Source: Bog-756 sp963845485 (GTDB lineage Bacteria; Actinomycetota; Acidimicrobiia; Acidimicrobiales; RAAP-2). Taken from it: a stretch of DNA of 64,000 nucleotides. The stretch's first letter is position 1. Each line of letters begins with the position of its first letter. Both the position numbers and the translations under genes were made by a program. The notes under the pieces are model-generated. The model was not told the origin of the DNA. It did not search any database and saw only the letters and a list, made by a program, of their open reading frames with translations. Location of the stretch: positions 62,001 through 126,000 of the forward strand of contig CAWJSI010000014.1 in NCBI GenBank assembly GCA_963845485.1, in the 5' to 3' direction. This document shows positions 42,643 through 50,260 of this stretch, in pieces.

Positions 42643-42739
42643 CTCTACCGTGGGTTCAGGGATCAAATAACCACTTTACGTGGTAACTTCAACCCGCATA
42701 TGTGGATTATGTAAAGTAGCAACCACCTATTGTGGTGAC

Positions 42740-43690
42740 CTAACCCACAGCCGTTTCGCTCCGACCCACCATCAACTTGTAGATCCGCTCGAGGTCCTCG
42801 AGTGTGGCGAATTCCACCACAACCTTCCCATGCTTCGAGGTGAGGTCGACCTTGACTCTGGTATTCAGATGACTGGACAGCAACTCCTCCAACTCCAGGA
42901 TCCCCGGCGGTGGTAGTCGTCGTGGCGGCGAAGGGACCTGAGGTTGTTCCTCTCCTGCGACATCCGGAATCGGGCTCTCGGGGACTACCCCGGGACCACC
43001 GGCCTCTCCCCCACCATTGTGCTCACGCACCATGTCTTCGATTGTCCGGACAGTCAATCCCTCGGCGACCACCGCCTTAGCCAACGTCTCCTGATAGCCA
43101 CGATCGGGTGTGCCCAACAGGGCGCGAGCGTGACCCGGACTGATCTGGCCTTCCGAAAGCAGACGCTGAACCCCTGACGGGAGCTGCAGCAGACGAAGGA
43201 TGTTGGTGACCGCAGTACGGCTCTTCCCTACTCGTTTGGCCACCTGGTCATGGGTGTAGTCGAACTCCTCGATGAGCTGCTGATACGCCGCCGCTTCCTC
43301 CAGGACATTCAGGTCCTGACGGTGGAGATTCTCGACCAGTGCCTGCTCGAGACTCTGTGTCTCGTCGGAAGTGAGTACAAGCACGGGGATCGACTGCAAC
43401 CCGGCCCTGCGGGCGGCGCGCCACCGACGTTCGCCGGCGATGAGCTCGTAATCGTCGGCGGCGATCCCCCCGACCTGGCGGACCAGCACCGGTTGCAGCA
43501 CCCCAAGCTCTTTGATCGAGGCCGCCAGCGAAGCCATGGTGTCTTCATCGAAGTTCACCCGGGGCTGTCGGGGATTGGGCTTGATGCTCCCGATCGGAAC
43601 CTCCCGCAGCGACGACGAGCGATCCCCCACCACCTCGTTGGGGATAAGGGCGCTCAATCCCTTGCCCAGTCCGCTACGTCTTGTTGCCAC
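42740..43690 (-). CDS. parB: chromosome partitioning protein ParB
   Basis: CTP-dependent clamp that loads at parS and organises the origin. 316 residues: an N-terminal GLGKGLSALIP ParA-interaction motif; the CTP-binding ParB/Srx domain with ELIAGERRWRAAR and ALVENLHRQDLN; the central helix-turn-helix (THDQVAKRVGKSRTAVTNIL); and a C-terminal dimerisation domain (VKVDLTSKHGKVVVEFATLEDL). The start is GTG 43690, inside parA, overlapping its end by 17 bases, so the two are translationally coupled. Confidence 0.97.
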   Translation of the reverse strand: MATRRSGLGKGLSALIPNEVVGDRSSSLREVPIGSIKPNPRQPRVNFDEDTMASLAASIKELGVLQPVLVRQVGGIAADDYELIAGERRWRAARRAGLQSIPVLVLTSDETQSLEQALVENLHRQDLNVLEEAAAYQQLIEEFDYTHDQVAKRVGKSRTAVTNILRLLQLPSGVQRLLSEGQISPGHARALLGTPDRGYQETLAKAVVAEGLTVRTIEDMVREHNGGGEAGGPGVVPESPIPDVAGEEQPQVPSPPRRLPPPGILELEELLSSHLNTRVKVDLTSKHGKVVVEFATLEDLERIYKLMVGRSETAVG

Positions 43691-45068
43691 CGCTGACCTC
43701 CTTGGCTAGTTCCCGGTAAGCGATGGCCCCACGTGAGGCCGGATCGAACGCGGTGATGGGCTGACCGAACGATGGGGCCTCCGAAAGTCGCACCGTTCGG
43801 GGAATGACACTTCGGCACACCTTGGACCCGAAATGCAGACGCACCTCGTTGGCTACCTGGTCCGATAGTTTTGTCCTGGCGTCGTACATGGTCAGAACGA
43901 TTGTCGAGATATCCAACTTCGGGTTGAGGTTCGACGCCACCAGATGCACGTTTCGCATCAGTTGACTCAATCCTTCCAGGGCGTAGTACTCACACTGGAT
44001 GGGAACCAAGACCTCATCGGCCGCTGCCAGCGCATTGACGGTAATCAATCCCAACGAGGGCGGGCAGTCAATGAGTACGTAGTCGAACTCGTCGATCACC
44101 GATTCGATGGACTTCTTCAACTTCAGCTCGCGACTGAACGCCGGGACGAGCTCGATCTCGGCTCCGGCTAAGGCGATGGTGGCCGGTGCTACAAAGAGGT
44201 TCTTCATGCTGGTGGGCTCTACGCAGTCCTCCAGGGACGAGTCCCTCATTAACACGTCGTACATCGAGAGTTCGAAGTTGCGGGCGTCAATGCCAAGCCC
44301 GGTTGTGGCGTTCCCTTGGGGATCGAGGTCGATCACCAGAACCCGGAATCCGAGCTCGGCTAGCGCGGCGCCCAAGTTGACGGAGGTTGTCGTCTTGCCC
44401 ACGCCTCCCTTCTGGTTGGCCACGGCGAGGACCCGGGGGAGTGGGTTGCCTGAAGCAGCCTGAGCCTCGACCACCGGTTGCTGAATCGCCTCCTCCACTG
44501 GCTCATCGGCCACAACAGGCGCAGGAACCACGGGAGCGGACGATAGTGCCTCTTCTTCGGTGAGACCAGGAGCCACTGGGTCCACTTCCGTTACGGACGC
44601 GTTTACACCCTCCGAACCCTCAACTACCACATCGACCGACCCTAGATCGCCGTCCACTCTTGGTTCCTGTTCCTGCGGCGCAGCGTGAGTCGTCACCGGA
44701 ATCGCCTCCGGCGCAACTGGAGTATCGCTTACCCGCTCTATTTCCGAGGGTGGTTCAGCCGGCTCGTAAGAGGGTCGTTGGCTCACCGGAGGGCTCGGGG
44801 TAAGGACGTTATCCAGTTCCGCCTGGGCCGTGACCACGTCAGAGATCGTCTCCTCGATATTGCGCTGTTGAGGGGCTCCGCCGGGTGGCGTAGGGGACGC
44901 CGGCTGCTGTCCAGAGGGTGGGGGAGGGGCCTCCGGAGACTCTGTGCTCGGCGACGGTGACTGGATAAGTGTTACAGAACCCGTCCCGACGGGGGACGAC
45001 CCCGTCTCCGACGCCTGCTCCGACTCTGGAGAGGACGACCTATTCCGACCCCGGCGGCGGCCGCGCAT
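43674..45068 (-). CDS. parA: chromosome partitioning ATPase ParA with long disordered N-terminal extension
   Basis: 464 residues, far longer than the usual 260-350. Residues 1-205 are Pro/Ser/Glu/Val-rich and predicted unstructured, starting with a basic cluster (MRGRRRGRNR). The ATPase domain follows: deviant Walker A NQKGGVGKTTTSVNLG, DLDPQGNATTGLG, Walker B-like DYVLIDCPPSLGLIT and CEYYALEGLSQL. ATG 45068 is a good start and the extension keeps the reading frame and codon bias, so it appears real. Coupled to parB; the promoter must lie in the parS-bearing gap upstream. Confidence 0.95.
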   Translation of the reverse strand: MRGRRRGRNRSSSPESEQASETGSSPVGTGSVTLIQSPSPSTESPEAPPPPSGQQPASPTPPGGAPQQRNIEETISDVVTAQAELDNVLTPSPPVSQRPSYEPAEPPSEIERVSDTPVAPEAIPVTTHAAPQEQEPRVDGDLGSVDVVVEGSEGVNASVTEVDPVAPGLTEEEALSSAPVVPAPVVADEPVEEAIQQPVVEAQAASGNPLPRVLAVANQKGGVGKTTTSVNLGAALAELGFRVLVIDLDPQGNATTGLGIDARNFELSMYDVLMRDSSLEDCVEPTSMKNLFVAPATIALAGAEIELVPAFSRELKLKKSIESVIDEFDYVLIDCPPSLGLITVNALAAADEVLVPIQCEYYALEGLSQLMRNVHLVASNLNPKLDISTIVLTMYDARTKLSDQVANEVRLHFGSKVCRSVIPRTVRLSEAPSFGQPITAFDPASRGAIAYRELAKEVSGGNKT

Positions 45069-45150
45069 TTATCTAGTCCTCGGTTCTGCAGGCATCAAGG
45101 CACTCATACTTCCCTGGTTCATGGGGCAGGTCAAGGATTTGGGCCGAGAA

Positions 45151-45166
45151 TGTTCCACGTGAAACC
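45151..45166 (+). other. parS site 1
   Basis: TGTTCCACGTGAAACC matches the consensus parS TGTTTCACGTGAAACA at 14 of 16 positions with the central CACGTG intact. It lies 83 bases upstream of the parA start. parS is the loading site for ParB, and clusters near oriC beside parAB are normal. Confidence 0.88.
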
Positions 45167-45750
45167 ATCATCCGCCCACTTGAGAGTTGAATCACCATCC
45201 AACGGCAAATCACATTTTGGATCTACCCACCCGGTGCCACTGTAGAGGGTGGGGACGGGCGATTCCAGCGATACGGACATCAATCCCCCCAATTGACTGA
45301 CTATGAGTCTGTAGGGCGGCCTCTGGGTTGCTAATGCTCATCCTGCTAGGGGACCCTCTGAGCTTCCCTCGACCGCCGTCGGTACGCTTCATTATCGAAT
45401 GCAAACCCGCTTCACCGGCAGGCAACTGATCGAAGCAAAGCCAAATTCCCACCAAATGGAGCAACTCCCTCCACGATGAGGTATTACGACACGCCTCTCC
45501 TGAACGCCAGCGGTTGGCTACCGCGTCGTGACCAGGACATCGCCGGGGCCCGCCACCCCCTCTGTCGATCCAAGATCGCAGTTGATCCCAGCTAACAGCT
45601 GACCAAAGGGGCAGAGGGTACTCACGCCACGCGAGGAAGCCCTACTGGCTTACCTCAGCCACTTCGGGATTCCGCCTAGGTCCAGGACCGGCGCGTTGGC
45701 TGTCGCCGCAGAGTTGGTTCGAAGTGCCGACGTCCAAACCCTCAACCCAA

Positions 45751-45766
45751 GGTTTCACGTGGAACA
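45751..45766 (-). other. parS site 2 (inverted copy)
   Basis: GGTTTCACGTGGAACA is the exact reverse complement of parS site 1, starting 600 bases to its right. The identical two deviations from consensus in both copies support that they are genuine and under the same constraint. Confidence 0.88.
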
Positions 45767-45960
45767 ATTTCCTAAGTACGCAAGCTCTACAACGCCTCCT
45801 GATTCCAGTGCTCCATGGCGGCACAACTGAGCATTTGGCCCGGCGGAGGCAAATCCCAAGAGGGGCACGGTGCTGGCGTCCCGTTTCCCAGCAGGATCGC
45901 CCGGACTGGCCGGGTGGGAGGTTCGACGGCTTGCAGTAATGGCCGAAGTTTGCCTGCGAT

Positions 45961-46620
45961 CTAGAAGAGTGGCCGCTTTGCCGGGACACCGACACGTCGG
46001 GGATATCGATCTGACGTCTCGCCTGACTTGATCAGAAGTTGGTAGCCGTAGCGATCGTCGAAACGATAACGGAGGAGGCGCTGCAGCCCCAACTCGGCCA
46101 GGCCTTCCTCAGGCCACCGACCGTGAAGTTCTTCGCCGGGAGGTTCCGATACCACGACCAGACCGGAGGAGCGGAGGAGCGGCGCTCCGCACTCGGCGGT
46201 CACGGCTGCCCTTCCGAAGGATCGAGCCGTCACGAGATCAAAGTGATCTCGGTAGCGTTCGTCCCGACCGAGCTCTTCTGCCCTTCCCCGGACGACGGCC
46301 GTCCCGACGTCACCCCATTTTCCAAGCTCCTCAGAGAGAAACTCCGTCCGTCGTTCGTTCCCGTCCATCAGGACAACTCTGCTGTTCGACCAACAGGAGC
46401 ACAAAATCAGGCCCGGGACACCCCCGCCTGTACCGAGATCGACAACGGATTCTGGGGGTCTTCCCAGTGCTTTTTCGGTGGCTGCCACAAAGCCAAGAGC
46501 GTGGTCCACCTGTTCCGCAACCGGCATCCCACCGAGGAACCCCAGCGCCGCGGAACGGTCGAGCGTGTCAATGACCGAAGTGGAAACACGGTTCCGAAGT
46601 TGGGTCAGAACAGTGGCCAT
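45961..46620 (-). CDS. rsmG: 16S rRNA (guanine527-N7)-methyltransferase
   Basis: GidB/RsmG methylates G527 of 16S rRNA; its loss gives low-level streptomycin resistance. 219 residues with the SAM-binding motif VVDLGTGGGVPGLIL, the MDGNERRTEFL segment and DLVTARSFGRAAVTAE. ATG 46620. It lies downstream of jag, separated by a strong terminator (46726-46757), so it probably has its own promoter. Adjacent to the parS region, the usual gidB-parA arrangement. Confidence 0.95.
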   Translation of the reverse strand: MATVLTQLRNRVSTSVIDTLDRSAALGFLGGMPVAEQVDHALGFVAATEKALGRPPESVVDLGTGGGVPGLILCSCWSNSRVVLMDGNERRTEFLSEELGKWGDVGTAVVRGRAEELGRDERYRDHFDLVTARSFGRAAVTAECGAPLLRSSGLVVVSEPPGEELHGRWPEEGLAELGLQRLLRYRFDDRYGYQLLIKSGETSDRYPRRVGVPAKRPLF

Positions 46621-46725
46621 GGCTCTCAGACTCGACTCTCATACCAATGGGGTTCGGGGATTAGAACCCAGGGGCCCAATATGCTGCCGTCCATCATGGG
46701 CTCCTTCCATCTCTGCAAACAATCA

Positions 46726-46757
46726 AAACGGCACCGGGCCAAAGCCCGGTGCCGTTT
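46726..46757 (-). terminator. rho-independent-type terminator after jag
   Basis: A 14-base perfect stem AAACGGCACCGGGC / GCCCGGTGCCGTTT with a 4-base loop. On the minus strand, the second arm is followed by TTTTGATTGTTT, a T-rich tail. It sits 29 bases after the jag stop and ends the rpmH-rnpA-yidD-yidC-jag transcript. It also lies before rsmG, so rsmG is likely expressed separately. Confidence 0.88.
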
Positions 46758-46785
46758 CCCAAATTACGGGATTGCTCCCGTCGCC

Positions 46786-47802
46786 CTAACTCGAGGGTTG
46801 GATCACCACGTACCTCGACGGCTCGGTGCCATCGGATCGGGTTTCGACTCCGTCGAGCTCATTCACCGTATCGTGCACCACTTTGCGGTCGGCAGGAGAC
46901 ATGGGCTCGAGAGCTCGTTCTTCGCCCGAGGCCTTCACCTCGTCGACGATGCCTTCGGTGAACCGACGCAGAGCCGCCGAGCGCTTCTCGCGGTAGCCAC
47001 CAACGTCGACCAGAATGCGGTCGGTCCGTACCTCCGACTGACGCTGTACGAAGGTGCGGGTTAGGTCCTGGACCGCCGACAGGGTGGCGCCGCGAGGACC
47101 TACTAGCAATCCGAGATCGTCACCGGTTGCGGCCACCTGCACTGTGTCCTCGTCCAACTCCACAAAGCCCACGTCCGCGTCCAGACCGAACTCTCGCACC
47201 AGCCCGGCCACGAACTCCGTCGCCGCCTCACCCTGCTGCTCGAGGGTTAGAGACTCTTCCATGCTGTCCTCACTATCTCCGGTGCTCCGACCGGATCCTT
47301 GCTTCGACTGCGTCTTAGGCTGTCCGCCGTTTGATCCTGCTCCACGTCCGCCGCGGTTGCGCCGATTACGGGAACCCGATGAGGTGCCCTGTCCTGATCC
47401 GTTTGATGACGTCCGCGACACATTCCCGGCATTCTCCTCGGAGTCCACCGAGGTCGTCGATCCTTCGCCACGGGCCTCTGCGGTTGCATCCGTGCGATTG
47501 GCCGAAGCCCCATTTCGGGACCGCCCATTGGCTCCCTTACTTCCTGATGGGCCACCGGCCCGAGATCGGTCGCCTCCTCCACGATTCCGGTCGGGCCGCT
47601 GTCGACGACCACGCTTGGGTGGGGGAGCGACCGGGCGAACCCTGGCCTGAACCCTGGCCTCGCCTCGCACCCTGCCGAACAACCCCGACTTGGGCTCGCT
47701 GAGAATGACGAACTCAGCATCATCTTCGGCCACTCCCAGGAGATCGAGAACGATCTCCTTGGCTTCGGGCAGTGACTTACCGCTGGCTTCCACCCACTCC
47801 AC
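46786..47802 (-). CDS. jag: RNA-binding protein Jag / KhpB
   Basis: 338 residues: Jag_N domain (WVEASGKSLPEAKEIVLDLLG..FGRVRGEARVQ), a low-complexity Gly/Ser/Arg/Asn linker of about 120 residues, a KH domain with VGPRGATLSAVQDLT, and a C-terminal R3H domain (MSPADRKVVHD; SRYVVIQP). KhpB acts with KhpA as a broad RNA chaperone affecting cell elongation and division. The start is GTG 47802, 3 bases after the yidC stop. The linker is much longer than in Firmicutes. Confidence 0.95.
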   Translation of the reverse strand: MEWVEASGKSLPEAKEIVLDLLGVAEDDAEFVILSEPKSGLFGRVRGEARVQARVRPVAPPPKRGRRQRPDRNRGGGDRSRAGGPSGSKGANGRSRNGASANRTDATAEARGEGSTTSVDSEENAGNVSRTSSNGSGQGTSSGSRNRRNRGGRGAGSNGGQPKTQSKQGSGRSTGDSEDSMEESLTLEQQGEAATEFVAGLVREFGLDADVGFVELDEDTVQVAATGDDLGLLVGPRGATLSAVQDLTRTFVQRQSEVRTDRILVDVGGYREKRSAALRRFTEGIVDEVKASGEERALEPMSPADRKVVHDTVNELDGVETRSDGTEPSRYVVIQPSS

Positions 47803-47805
47803 GCT

Positions 47806-49104
47806 CTACCGCGCCTTTCGTTCACGTTTGGTCTTGGAGCGCGGATGCTCTTTCGGAGCACCCGACCCGTTGGGGGTCGTGGTGGAGCCCCTCGATCCAT
47901 TGCTCCCGTTGCTCCCATTTCCCGAAGGCTTTGATGGGGCCCTACGGGTTCCGTTGCCACTCGACGCACTCGGGGTCCGCTTTGGGTTTGTCGAACTTGG
48001 CGTCCTCTTGCCGTTGGCCCCGCTGGAGCCGTTCGTCCGCTTGACGACTGCTGCCGCCGCGATGTCGGCGTCGGCAGCCGTGGCGGGACGCCGGCTCTTC
48101 CCGTTGCCGTTCGATCCTGTCGATCCGCCGGACTTCGTTGGTGGCGTACTCTTTTTGTTCGCCGCAGCTGCCCCCGAGCCGCTCGAAGCCTTGGGCTTCG
48201 GCAACGCTCGCTCGGTGCGATCGGCAACCGGGCCCTTCGGTTTCTTCTTTTCCGTTGCCGTGACGTCCACGGTCGTCGGGGGTGGGCCACCAACCATGCC
48301 TTTGCGAAACAGGATCTCTTGTGTCGCAATCCGGATCGCGCTCGAAATAATAAAATAGACATTCAGAATTGCGGCCACATTTATGTAAATGAATCCGAAT
48401 ATAAGTGGCATGTATTTCTGGAGCATTGCCGCCTGAGGATTAGCCTGTGCAGCTCCACCATTCCTCTTGTTCAAGCGCGACATCTGCAGGTACTGAAGTC
48501 CCACCGATCCGACCACCAGCAACAGGAAGGGAATGGCCACCCAGATTGAGCTGTGATGGGAGAGGAGCTTGTCCGAGAAGTCCATTCCGAACGAAATAAG
48601 CTGTCCATGGGCAGCAACGATGTTGTGGTACATCTCGCTGGTCTTGGGGATATACCTTGGCTCGGCGACAGTGGTAGCAGCGACATGCAGCCCATCCACG
48701 GTGTGGGCCGGAACGGTTACAAGGTTGGTCATTCCTCGAATAACGCTGTAAAGAATGAAGAATGCTGGCATCTGCAATAGCATTGGAAGACAGCCGGAAG
48801 CCGGGTTAACTTTGTGCTCTTTGTAGAGCTTCATCATTTCTTCGTTGAGCTGGGCCCGGTTTTCTGCCCCCTTGTACTTCTGCTGGAGCTTCTTCATCTC
48901 CGGCCCCAGCGCCTGCATGGCCGCCATGTTCTTGGTGCTCTTGACCGTCAGGGGCGTGAGCAGCGCCATGATGACGATGGTGAGGAGCGCTACGTCGATG
49001 GGGTAGTTGGGGATGAGCGAGTAGAAGAAGGCGAGTACGGAGCCGACCGCATCCAACAGCGGCTGGAAGATCTTGCCGATCGGTGTGGTTATGGATGCGT
49101 ACAT
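47806..49104 (-). CDS. yidC: membrane protein insertase YidC/OxaA
   Basis: Inserts and folds membrane proteins. 432 residues: membrane helices starting LAFFYSLIPNYPIDVALLTI, the cytoplasmic hairpin MAAMQALGPEMKKLQQKYKG, the conserved hydrophilic-groove Arg region, LPMLLQMPAFFILYSVIRGM, and IFGFIYINVAAILNVYFIIS. A long C-terminal tail of about 130 residues, rich in Gly, Asn, Ser, Lys and Arg, could bind ribosomes (inference). ATG 49104 follows CCGGAGGACCTC. The N-terminus overlaps yidD by 16 bases. Confidence 0.96.
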   Translation of the reverse strand: MYASITTPIGKIFQPLLDAVGSVLAFFYSLIPNYPIDVALLTIVIMALLTPLTVKSTKNMAAMQALGPEMKKLQQKYKGAENRAQLNEEMMKLYKEHKVNPASGCLPMLLQMPAFFILYSVIRGMTNLVTVPAHTVDGLHVAATTVAEPRYIPKTSEMYHNIVAAHGQLISFGMDFSDKLLSHHSSIWVAIPFLLLVVGSVGLQYLQMSRLNKRNGGAAQANPQAAMLQKYMPLIFGFIYINVAAILNVYFIISSAIRIATQEILFRKGMVGGPPPTTVDVTATEKKKPKGPVADRTERALPKPKASSGSGAAAANKKSTPPTKSGGSTGSNGNGKSRRPATAADADIAAAAVVKRTNGSSGANGKRTPSSTNPKRTPSASSGNGTRRAPSKPSGNGSNGSNGSRGSTTTPNGSGAPKEHPRSKTKRERKAR

Positions 49105-49391
49105 GAGGTCCTCCGGTCGGGGACAGGGTCGACGCCGTGTCCACCCCAGGGGGTGCACCGGCTGAGGCGTCGGGCCGTCAGGGCACCGCCACGAATCGAG
49201 CCATGCAAGCTGATGGCTTCAATGGCGTACTCCGAGCAACTCGGGATGTACCTACAGCCCGTCGGGCGGCCCGTGCGCGCCAGTTGGTAGGTGCGGACAA
49301 GTTTCGTCATGACGTTGGCGATCTGTCCCAGGGCAGGTGCTGACGGGGGGTCGGTCGTGACCTGAGGTTCGGCCATGGTGAGCTGCGTCAT
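49089..49391 (-). CDS. yidD: membrane protein insertion efficiency factor YidD
   Basis: 100 residues with the YidD/Haemolytic family signature GCRYIPSCSEYAIEAISLHG and RRLSRCTPWGGHGVDPVP. It helps YidC-dependent insertion. ATG 49391 overlaps the rnpA stop (ATGA). The N-terminus carries about 25 extra residues before the conserved MTKLVRTYQ; an internal ATG at 49310 would start exactly there. Confidence 0.93.
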   Translation of the reverse strand: MTQLTMAEPQVTTDPPSAPALGQIANVMTKLVRTYQLARTGRPTGCRYIPSCSEYAIEAISLHGSIRGGALTARRLSRCTPWGGHGVDPVPDRRTSCTHP

Positions 49392-49771
49392 CGGTGGGCA
49401 CCTGTGGTGTCGGTGAGGCTGTCGACCCGTCCGAGGGCCTGGTCCAGCGCTTGGCTCATGGCCACCTTCAGTTCGTCGAACGCCAACCGCGGGGCTTCGG
49501 GGCCGGTCCGGACGAGGTAGGCGCCCGCCGGGAGCGGTGTCCCAGAAAGAATCGACCGGAGGCGTCGCCGCAGCTTGTTCCTCGTCACCGCGTTTCCCAA
49601 TTTCCTATTGATGGCATAGGCCACTTCACACCGTGACCAGGTATTTTGTGGCACAAACACTACCGTGAGCGGTCCTGAACGGCCCCGAACTCGGGATCGC
49701 CTCAGATCCTCGAAGGTGTGCCGCGAGCGAATCGGCGTCAGAGCCCTTGTGGAACTCCCTCCAGAGATCAC
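49388..49771 (-). CDS. rnpA: ribonuclease P protein component
   Basis: Protein subunit of RNase P, which matures tRNA 5' ends. 127 residues: FEDLRRSRVRGRSGPLTVVFVP, the conserved VAYAINRKLGNAVTRNKLRRRLR (RNR motif) and a C-terminal helical segment. The GTG at 49771 overlaps the rpmH stop (GTGTGATC). The first dozen residues are atypical, so translation might begin slightly downstream after the GGAGGG at about 49763, but no ATG/GTG/TTG is suitably placed there. Confidence 0.92.
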   Translation of the reverse strand: MISGGSSTRALTPIRSRHTFEDLRRSRVRGRSGPLTVVFVPQNTWSRCEVAYAINRKLGNAVTRNKLRRRLRSILSGTPLPAGAYLVRTGPEAPRLAFDELKVAMSQALDQALGRVDSLTDTTGAHR

Positions 49772-49902
49772 ACCGACAGGCGATGGCGTCCCTTCGCCCG
49801 GCGCGACCGGATCACCGCCCGGCCGGCCTTGGTTGACATGCGCTTGCGGAACCCGTGCGTCTTGGCACGCTTCCGTACGTTGGGCTGATAAGTACGTTTC
49901 AT
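49768..49902 (-). CDS. rpmH: 50S ribosomal protein L34
   Basis: Only 44 codons. It reads MKRTYQPNVRKRAKTHGFRK and then RMSTKAGRAVIRSRRAKGRH to RLSV, a textbook L34. ATG 49902 is preceded by GAGAGGAAGG. Its TGA at 49770-49768 overlaps the rnpA start. First gene of the leftward rpmH-rnpA-yidD-yidC-jag series, divergent from dnaA across a 358-base gap (49903-50260). A TTGACC hexamer about 130 bases upstream is a possible -35, but I see no convincing -10. Confidence 0.97.
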   Translation of the reverse strand: MKRTYQPNVRKRAKTHGFRKRMSTKAGRAVIRSRRAKGRHRLSV

Positions 49903-50203
49903 CCATCCACATCCTTCCTCTCCCTGAACCGGGGACATCGGTGTCGCGTTCGGCAGGGGGCCCGGTCACAGGGATCAGGGCATTCCCCTACATGGTAGGC
50001 GCGATTCGGCCCCCGCTCTAGTCGACGGTCAAGAGGCACGCTGAGTGGTCACGGTGTACCGTTCCGATCACAGCAAGCAGCGTTGCCGGTCGGGACGAAC
50101 CCCACCGATCACACAACGCCTGCCTTGAGAACGACGCAGGACAACAAAGACGGAATGGCGCTCTATCCCCGAATCCTGACGGAGCGCAGCCTATCGGTAC
50201 TCG

Positions 50204-50229
50204 TCCACAGCTGTGGATATCTTTGTGGA
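50204..50229. promoter_or_regulatory. DnaA-box cluster in the dnaA promoter
   Basis: TCCACAGCTGTGGA (50204-50217) is a perfect palindrome formed by two back-to-back DnaA-box-like 9-mers (TCGTCCACA at 50201, TGTGGATAT at 50212), followed by TTGTGGACC at 50223. They lie 30-60 bases before the dnaA GTG, where DnaA autoregulation is expected. The 12-mer CTGTGGATATCT at 50211 recurs at 51780 on the other side of dnaA. Confidence 0.6.
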
Positions 50230-50260
50230 CCGACTGAGCCGTCCAAGGGCGGAGGCCCAC

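Larger units (their letters stand above)
45069..45960. other. 892-base gene-free centromere-like region
   Basis: Between the parA start and the rsmG stop I find no credible gene: the few open frames have no ribosome binding site or recognisable product. Base composition is visibly less GC-rich than flanking genes. It contains the two parS sites (45151, 45751) and should hold the parA promoter. Frames across it look like relics or noise; no RNA gene was recognised. Confidence 0.6.

Noticed and set aside
45210..45995. Open frames in the parA-rsmG gap
   Set aside because: No ribosome binding site, no recognisable product, and the larger one runs through parS site 2.
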